NCBI GenBank assembly: GCA_017591395.1
Contig: WEDG01000327.1
Span: forward strand, 146,802-210,801
From: Schistocephalus solidus
Lineage: Eukaryota; Platyhelminthes; Cestoda; Diphyllobothriidea; Diphyllobothriidae
Direction of reading: 5' to 3'
Length of the DNA: 64,000 nt
The notes beneath the pieces are model-generated. The model was not told where the DNA came from and searched no databases. It saw nothing but the letters and a program-made list of their open reading frames with translations. Shown here piece after piece: positions 56,101-64,000 of the stretch (the stretch's first letter is position 1; each line of letters starts with the position of its first letter). The position numbers and the translations under genes were made by a program.

Positions 56101-58290
56101 GTGAAAGATCCGAGTTATCCCATTACTTGGCCAGCGTTCAAGGCACGACTTTTAGCGCTTAATGATAACTCTAAGCGTGTCAGATTGCTTATAGTGAGTA
56201 AAATGTGCTAAGATATCGACCCCACTCTCTATTCCCATTGCCAGATCCCAGCAACTGTCCGACACATATACCCACATGCACACATAAGAGCACGAAAATG
56301 CAGTAAAGTGGCGAAATGTACAAAGGCCAGGAGGCGAAAAACGCAGATCAGCCACGATTTAAGACAATGAGTTTATGGAAAGCAATACTTACCCTGTAGT
56401 AATCATCCGAATCAGCGAGGTCAAAGTCCATCTTGTACTCATCAGATTGACTTTGGACAGAATCGGAAGGCTAAAGCAAAAAGATTACGAAAGAAGGGTA
56501 AGAAGAGCTGATACCGTTACAGCAATTTATGCGGTTGGGGAATTTAAAGCGCTTGTTGCTGTTTGCGGCCAGTAACCGAGGGAACAATTAGGGTGGTAGG
56601 AAGTAAGAACACTCGCAAGACGTAAAACGGTTACAGTCCTTTCCCAGTTATTAATGCCGGTCAAAAGGAGTAGCTTTCGCGGAGCTACGCTGATTACGGC
56701 GAAATACGGAGGTTCTGTTTCGTCTGATGGCTACAGACCAGAGATAACGCGGGCGGTTGAATCCTTCCTGACTTGCAATCAGCACTCAAGAGGGATTCGA
56801 CAGTCGGACGCTGCAAAACGACGACGGTCACGGTGTGCTTTCCACGGAACGGACTTCCGTGTACCACACACGACCTGGTTTACACAACATGCACCAGGGT
56901 TTAAAAGGTGACCTCTACGATCTTAAACTGGCGAAGGTAATATGACGGTCATCTCAAGGAGAAGTCACTGCAGCCCAACTCGCAGTACTGAGAAGGACCG
57001 AGTTACTCTGGCAATTGGAAACCATACAGGTTACGACTGACAGAGTTCCATGATAAGTCCGTGAGCGCTGATGTGCCATGGGGGTTGATTTCCAAGTGTC
57101 GCTCGATCTCACTCTAGTTCATTCACCAGTCGACTGCTCAAGCACGTCAACCAGTAGGTGATGGGATTGGATGAGGTGAATGACGTGGCTTGAAGGCCCT
57201 GCGTCGAGGTCTCCTATCAAAACACCGTCCATGTACGGAAGTACTTATGGATTTGCACGGATTCCATGCAGACCGATAAACAAGTACTGCAAGACCATTT
57301 AACCATCATATTGCTCCGGCGCAACCCGTTGTGGGGGTGTCATCGAGGCAGTAGCGACAGAAGTAAAGCATACTGGAAGGGTCATCTTCAACGCATGTGT
57401 CCTATTCGTCAGGTGATCATGCCGGAACCCATGACCGGAAAGACCCAGGGCTAGAATTCGGCGATCTTCCTGAGCCTAAGTCACTGACTCGTGCACTAAC
57501 GAGGGCGATCGGGAATATTCGGTCGATCGGGGGAAGGGGGTGTTCACTCATCTAAAGTGCCTACTCATTTGATAACATTGGAGCAGAGATGAAGGAATTT
57601 CAGGACAAACGTAGTGGGGATGGTCACCGGCAAAGGTTCCTAGCCAAGAGTACGACCAAAAGATACTGCAGATAGTACAGCAGATCAGTGGAGTACCTTC
57701 GTTTAACTGGAGCGTCGAAAGAAGTAGTAGTAAGGGGCCCACAAGAAACCTTAAACACCTTTCTAACAGTCAAATTACAGGTACTTTCGTCGACGCAATC
57801 AAGCATGCACAAATAACTTGATAGGTCAGAGCACCTCTAGATGTAACAACTCGACAAATTACTCCTACGGCGGAAGATATTTTGGTCGAATGAGCCAGGG
57901 GTCGGTGCAAGGTAAGAAAACACTTGTCAGTATGAATTTAAAAAAACGGAGAAATTGGATAACTCTCCTCTCATGCATCTAATAGACTGGTCACCAGTAA
58001 AACGATAATGAGGCTTTGGGTGTAGGTTACCAGGTGTGCATCAACTACCGGAAGTTGCGGCTACAACGCCTACTTGTAAGGACTACCAGACTGCGCAACA
58101 CTGGTCTGTAGAAGCAAACAAAACTAAAGGAAACTCCTGAAGCTGCCATGATCGGAAGTACACTGGCCATGTGTTCACAAGAGCCAGAGAAAGATGCGTG
58201 CTAATCACCCAGTCATGAATAATTCTCCACCAACACTAACCACACACTGATCAACGTACGCACTGTTGCCAAAGAAAACAAGGGAAAGTT
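56100..58290. other. Intergenic sequence, nothing recognised
   Basis: Short frames only, none longer than about 85 codons and none with a recognisable motif. No RNA gene or structured repeat seen. Confidence 0.5.
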
Positions 58291-58440
58291 GGCGATGAGG
58301 AATGAGCCAGAAATAGACATTACAGTCTCACTTGCATTTCGCGGTCACTCATCTCAACATTTTGCTTACTCTTCGCCATGCAGACACCTGCGAACGCTCT
58401 AGACCGGAAATGCTCAGTTCAGTCCTACGATTAGAAGAGA
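58290..58440 (+). repeat. Decayed retrozyme/SINE fragment
   Basis: Matches the middle of the 305-bp unit at a distance: GAGCCAGAAATAGACATTAC, then TTTCGCGGTCACTC, TTACTCTTCGCCATGCAGAC and GAACGCTCTAG in the same order. The hammerhead core is gone. Confidence 0.6.
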
Positions 58441-58539
58441 GATAGGCGAACACTACCCCCAGGCGACAATCATAATTTAATTTGCCCAGCAATAACTTTT
58501 GGAAGACATACAGTCAGTGAGTGCGCTGATGGAAGGTTA

Positions 58540-60020
58540 ACCGAAAAGCTGAAACGCGTTTTCGTGGAGGAAGGTTTACTTAAGCGAGGCTGCACGACTT
58601 ATCCTTATGCAGCATAATCCCGTGGCATTTCAGACACGTCGGGATTCTGGCTTTTTAATACACTTTTTCGGCCACCTGCAAAAACCAACAACTTAAGGAG
58701 TATGTATTTTTATTTTGATGTTCGATGTCCTTATAAATCCAAATATACGTTGAAGAGACCACATATAAACATTTTATTTCTTGGGAAAAACCGCAATATG
58801 CGACAAAACGCAGGGAACAAAGGATACGTCAGCGTGTAATACACGATCGTATTACATGCAAAAGCTAACCTTTACTCTATCTATTGTGCTCGTTAGGGTT
58901 AGCATTTGTTCCCGGGTTAGTAGGGTCAGACACTATAGTTCGTTGGCCATCGGAGGACCGAAGTATCGGGTCAAGTGGCAACCTTCCAGGCATCGACTAT
59001 TAGGACGCGATATTAGTTCCGAAACGCATCAGGTATACTGTGGTAATGGGAGCTCGCACAGAGCCGGTCTCATTCTTGCTACGATTGAGGGTCCATAAAA
59101 AGTGGGTCAGGTCAGCTAGGAATGACATTGCGCATAGTGGTCACCGTGACTTAAAGCCACCGGATCTCGAAAGCTGCACGTGTCGAGGCAACAAACTAAT
59201 GTGCCACCCTACCAACCCGGCAACTAACGTTAACCCTTATGAAAACAACGGATATGGGGATTAGGATTAAGTTGGTGCTCCCCTCTTCTTCATTTAGCCC
59301 CAAAACCCCACCAGTCTCGTATTACTCGCTGACTTATCCTTTGTTCCCTGAGTTGGGTCGCATATTGCAATATTGCGCTTTCTTGCAACAATTTGGGTGG
59401 AAATCACTTCTTCCTCAAATTTAATGCCCAAAGAAGGGGTATGCTTAGGTTTTAAAAACACGGCACAATTCCCAAATAATTTAAAACCTGATGTGAGCAT
59501 ACATTCTTGTAAGCTATTAAGAAGATACTATATAGTGCTCAAAACAGTTTGCAATGGATGCAGACTATGCTGCGTACTTCACAACCAGCGTTAATAAACG
59601 GACAGATATGATGCTATTCGCAGGCACACTGCAGGGTCTTAAAAAATCTAATAATTAAAAAAACGCTTTTAAAACCGAAAAATAGCCTTTCCCCGAATAA
59701 AAAAATTTTAAAAGACGTGATTGGCTATCAAAAAGAGTACAAGAAAGGATACTTTTGAGCATGCTTTCCGTAAAAATATTTTAATTCATAAGAACATCGA
59801 AAATCAAGGGAAAAAGCATACTACTTAAGTGGCCATTTTAGCAGCCGAGCGAAAGGAAGTGCATTTAAAAGCCAACACCTTGGCGTATCTGAAATATTTT
59901 CAAATTGTGCAGCCAATTAATCAGTAATACAACCCCACTTAGGTAATCCTTCCTAAGCGAAAACACACTTCAGAATTTCGGTTAATATTTTATGTGATTG
60001 GTCACTGACTGTACAAGTTT
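58540..60020. repeat. Interspersed repeat C, copy 2
   Basis: 58551-58690 and 59690-59900 match 17240-17400 and 17860-18100 in the same order. No coding. Confidence 0.5.
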
Positions 60021-60435
60021 AACAGAAATTAATTAGGTCGGAAAATTTTCCGAAAGCTTCCTTAAGTGCGTCCACGGGTCACTGCAAACGACTGTGAGCA
60101 TGGACGGCTCGTAGCGCCCTGTGAGTTGTCCTCGATATGAGCATAGTTAGAAAAAGACTGTGGTCAATCTTCCACCAAATAAGTCTACGACAATCTACCG
60201 AAAGAACTTTTTAGGATTCAGATAAGCCTATCACAAAATACGCTGTCAGTATTTTTTAGGGGTCAAATTTCTCAGCGATAATGACAGGGGGCAGAAGAAT
60301 GGGCGCGCAGTGATTTGGCACTAGCCTCTCAGAACAAGTTAGGGTAGGGATGCCTTGTACGGCCACCTAAACAGGAAACGGGAATAGTAACCGCCCCGCC
60401 CGCTTAAAATAGGTGGCCTTACGGTAAATTACTCG

Positions 60436-60610
60436 TGTCTTAACGCTAACACTAACCCTAACATAAAACTGAACTGTAACCTTCATCTTAACCCTAGCCC
60501 GACTCTAAACCCTAATCCTACCGTTAACGCGAACGCAAACCTTAGCCCTTAACATGATCTTGACCCCAACCCTTACTCTGACCTTCACCCTAACCTTAAA
60601 TATCACCTTA
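60436..60610 (+). repeat. Degenerate telomere-like tract
   Basis: Many CTAACCCTAA, CCTTAACC and CCCTAATCC words over 170 bp, far from exact. The clearest of four such tracts in the window. Confidence 0.6.
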
Positions 60611-61640
60611 ATACTCGACCTAATTTTCCCGAAATATGGCGCAAAGCTACATGTACTGTGAGCGGTTCCTATACCCGTTTCCTGTTTAGGGGGCAATACA
60701 AGGCATCCTTACCCTAAGTTCGTCACAGCCTCTGGTATCAAAGATGGCGGTGGTTTTTAGATGTGGTGGAACCTTTTGTGCGTCCTACCACCAGCAGACG
60801 GGCATTCAACCGTTACAAATATCGACAGACCTTTAACAAAACGGGGAATACAGTTAAAGCCAGACGATAGGTAAATTAGTATGCATGACGATGAAGTGCT
60901 GAGTTTTTCAGGGATATGGGTGGCGTACATCTAATCTACTCTGAAAACCAGCACTTTACAGCTTAGTAGGGCACAATAACATCGAAGGACAAAAGCTTGC
61001 CAGCTGCTCCTCCCGGTCTCAAACGTGAATCAGCCTGCCTTTATATCTTTTCGAATGCAAAATCCGACAGCTTCGAGGGATCGGATTTTCACATTGAAGG
61101 ACTGCTCAAATTCAATGTTTAGATTCCGAAAAATCTGAAATGCAGCAGAATTACTCAAAATTAGCCTGGAAACGGAACTTTTTTAAGACGCAGCGCGGTC
61201 CGGTGAGATCACAAAACACAAACAGCTTTCTGTCAAGAAGACATGCCACGTTTACCGCTTACATAAAGATGCTGCAGTCGATAGAGGGAGCCTCTCATCA
61301 CTCCCATTTCGCCTAGCTCCGGCTTCAAGTTCATAATCTTCTCATTTTTTTATCGGCATCGCAATTCACGCCCGTCACCCCGCCCGCCCCCCACCCCCAG
61401 GCACACACATAAAATTGGCATGACCGCCTCTACGTGAGCGAACGTTCGCGTTCACTGAAATGCTACGTTGACGCAGTGTGCAGCATCACTTCATAAAGCC
61501 TGATGGTTGAAATTTTTGACAAGTTTGGACACACGGTTGGCGTGACCGGCCGCCTTCAAACCTGACCATGCGCAGTGGGGTCTACCGACAATCCATTGAG
61601 GGCCGAGTACCTGACGCGCGCGCTAGCACTGGATTTTTGC
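60610..61640. other. Intergenic, nothing recognised
   Basis: No coding or structured element seen; a short GA-rich stretch follows at 61731-61770. Confidence 0.5.
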
Positions 61641-62700
61641 CGGTGCGTTCACCGCCTCGTTGAAAAGCCTGTGTGTCTGAGCTCACCCAAGTTCATTCTT
61701 AGTCGGCCTCACTCGGATGGGTTTAGGGTAAAGAGGAGAGGAGTGAGAGAGCGAGCGAAGGAGAGAGAGAGATTGCTCTGTAAAACTAGTGACTAATGTT
61801 TGATTGTTAAGTTCCTGAAAGGGGGAGGGAGGCTAATGCAGTGTGCATAAAACACGGATCTAAACGATGAAAAGTGATTAATCTAAAAGTGATTGGAGTA
61901 AATAACTTTGAAAGAATGGTAGTTAACAAGGAGGTGCCTTAAGTTATGGAAAATGATTAACATAAACCACTGGGTGAGGGAGCAGGGAGTGAGATCTATC
62001 CAACTCGGACCCAGCGCCTACCTCCGCACGGCAAACAACCAGACGCCCTTTTTAACTATCACGACAGGGCAACAGTCGTGGCTTAGAGGGTTTTCCAACT
62101 GACAGGGATAACTCAGTCACTACTACGGGCGGAACTCTGGACAGCAATGGCTTCTTTTTCAAGTGGCGTCTATGACACTCCACTTAGGTGAGAGATGAGA
62201 CTCTGTGCGTGTCTGAGCGCACCCAATTTAATTGCTAGTCGGCCTGACTCGGATAGGTTACAGGTTTATGGGAAAGGTAAAGAGAGAGAGAGTTAGGTGG
62301 CTCTACAAAAATAATAATCACGGTTTTGATTGTTAAGCGCCTAGCGGGTGGTGGAGGGGCTAAATCAGTGTACACAGAGCACGAATATAAACGATAAAAA
62401 TATGCACAGGATGATAAGAAAGTAACCACGGAATGACATTTGACAATAGAGTGCCCCAAGTAATTGAAAAATGATTAACATTAACCAATGGGTTTATGGC
62501 CGAGGAGATCAATTCACCTCGGATTCAGGGTTTAACTTCGCACTGAAAACAACCAGGTGCGCTTTAAACATAATGACACGATAACAGTCGTGGTTTCGAG
62601 TGTTTCCGAACGACAGAATAACTCAGTAACCCCTCCCCCACCCTTACGGATCGAGTGCTAGACTACAATGGTTTCTTCTTGACTTGGCCTCTATGGCACT
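61640..62700 (+). repeat. Diverged tandem duplication, offset about 536 bp
   Basis: 61675-62160 and 62211-62700 share ordered blocks: GTCTGAG..CACCCAA, AGTCGGCCT.ACTCGGAT, GATTGTTAAG, CAGTCGTGG. The second half also resembles LINE 3' UTR sequence (ACTGACAGGGATAACTC). Confidence 0.6.
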
Positions 62701-63300
62701 CCCACTTATGTGAGATCTAAGAACCTTTGGGTGAAGCTCGGTACGTGTAAAAACGAGGGATCGGGTCGCGTGTGGCACGCGTAGAAGGACCGTTTGGCTG
62801 TGTCAGCTGCTCCACTTCTGGTCGTTTTGACTCTATCCGTTCACCGGGAAAGCAGTGTGTGCGGGAAGAGGCCAAGCATGACGCAAAAGAACGTTTACTA
62901 TAAACGAATTCACGAGTAAGTCAGGAGTGTGCTTACCGCGTGGTGCAGTGGTGGACCTGGTAGCTGGCGACAGACGAACTGTCGTGTGTGCAGAATAAAT
63001 AAGACTCAATGGTCATTTTACACAGCCCGGGCTTTCCAGAGTGTCAGGGGGCGCTTTTACCCCCGATGAAAGTTTGACTTCTAGAACTCTAAGCGGGCCA
63101 CGACCATGTTCGGAGCATTTTTCAGTGACTGGCGTGCGAATCGGGTATGGTCAGTGGGACGGGTACAACTTTCTCTCTTGTCACACCTACCATGTTTTTC
63201 CCGTGGTGAAACTGGGTAAAGACGAGTGGGCATGAACTTGGGTTCCCAGGCCGACCGAGCACTAGGCGTCCGTCCCTCGCGTGTTGCACACCTGGCGGTC
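62700..63300 (+). repeat. Decayed LINE monomer/3' UTR copy
   Basis: 62750-62990 follows the monomer layout: TTCTGGTCGTTTTGACTC, ACGAATTCACGAGTAAGTCA, then GACGAACTGTCGTGTGTG. 63085-63240 continues with diverged sequence resembling the GGGCCACG block. Confidence 0.5.
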
Positions 63301-64000
63301 CCATACTCCACACAAAACCGACTGACTGGGATCTACATGAGGTAACATAAAGGCTACATCTATTGTGGGAAAAAGTTTCACTCTGGCTCCCAGTCACGAT
63401 GAACAACTTAATTCGCCAGTTAACAAAAATGTTAGGGTTCCAAAATTCAAGGAAGAGACAGTATCAACTTCATAATTCATAGGGAAAAAGTTTCCCGTAA
63501 AAACTGAATTTTTCTCGATCTCCCAAATTTAGTGCGTATCAGTAGCCAACTGCAAATTAGGTCGCGCTCATTGGCTAACGTGGTATAAAAACACGTCTCC
63601 TTTGTGGTCGATCCTCTCGAGTCTGACTCAACAGGGCCATCCGTTTTGGAAAAACTGCTACAACCTCAGAGAGGGCACTCATGTGGGCGAATGAAATCGG
63701 CTTTTCATGCATCTGGCTAAAAATATTTGCTCTATAAGGATAGCTCAAGTATAGAATAAAAGGAATGGAGAAAGTAGGTATTAGTGGCAGGCAATAAGTT
63801 CCTGAAGTGAAGGTTGTAGAACTAATAGGGGCTTAGAAGACCACTAGAAGGCACTCACAGATTAATCTAATTAAAGCCTATCGAGGTAACACGATACAGC
63901 ATATTGACAGCACAGGCACTAGCTAAAACAGACGTGTTTCGCCGATGGTATACTGTTGCTGCACAGCCGAGGGATCAAAGCTCATCAATGGGACCCCGCG
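63300..64000. other. Repeat relics to window end
   Basis: 63890-63985 carries a decayed reverse-strand hammerhead-like block (see findings). The rest shows nothing recognisable. Confidence 0.45.

Overview
The window is animal genomic DNA, most likely from a parasitic flatworm and probably a diphyllobothriidean tapeworm. The evidence is a many-exon gene with GT-AG introns, endonuclease/reverse-transcriptase LINEs whose C termini carry C2H2 fingers, Penelope-like elements (PLEs), and schistosome Sm-alpha-like repeats carrying a hammerhead ribozyme. The species call is inference from element style; no search was run. No bacterial or viral genes were seen.

Positions 30 to 31543 hold the 3' two-thirds of a teneurin (Ten-m/Odz) gene on the + strand. 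I place 23 exons, nearly all with matching codon phase. They encode, in order, the last EGF-like repeats, the Cys-rich link, the TTR-like/FN-plug region, the NHL propeller, the YD-repeat shell, the linker/ABD region and the Tox-GHH-like C terminus. The 5' exons lie left of the window. The join between exons 17, 18 and 19 is not resolved. The introns are full of decayed repeats. The last intron (24269-30744) holds a dead LINE with three ~366-bp 5' monomers.

Positions 29675-35458 and 35459-41206 are a recent ~5.78-kb tandem duplication. Each copy carries the terminal teneurin exon, its 3' flank, a reverse-strand PLE fragment and a retrozyme/SINE array. The two terminal exons differ by homopolymer indels, and neither reads through in one frame.

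The most interesting content is a set of 305-bp tandem repeats (34967-35458 and 40751-41596). Each has an internal Pol III promoter (A and B box) and a type I hammerhead ribozyme with a two-base-pair stem III. Predicted cleavage sites are exactly 305 nt apart, so transcripts of the array could be cut into unit-length RNAs, as described for metazoan retrozymes and schistosome Sm-alpha. A second, different hammerhead with an expanded stem II lies at 48791-48862. Decayed relatives occur at about 23.8 and 63.9 kb, and further hammerhead-like hairpins lie in PLE ends.

Positions 41687-51745 are a PLE nest: an inverted 3' fragment, a three-unit head-to-tail array (period 2455 bp) with GIY-YIG endonuclease and RT motifs, then a divergent PLE on the - strand. 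Most borders are (AT)n tracts. Positions 51750-55500 are a second LINE copy on the - strand with RT and zinc-finger parts. From 55.5 kb to the end I see only old repeats and no gene.
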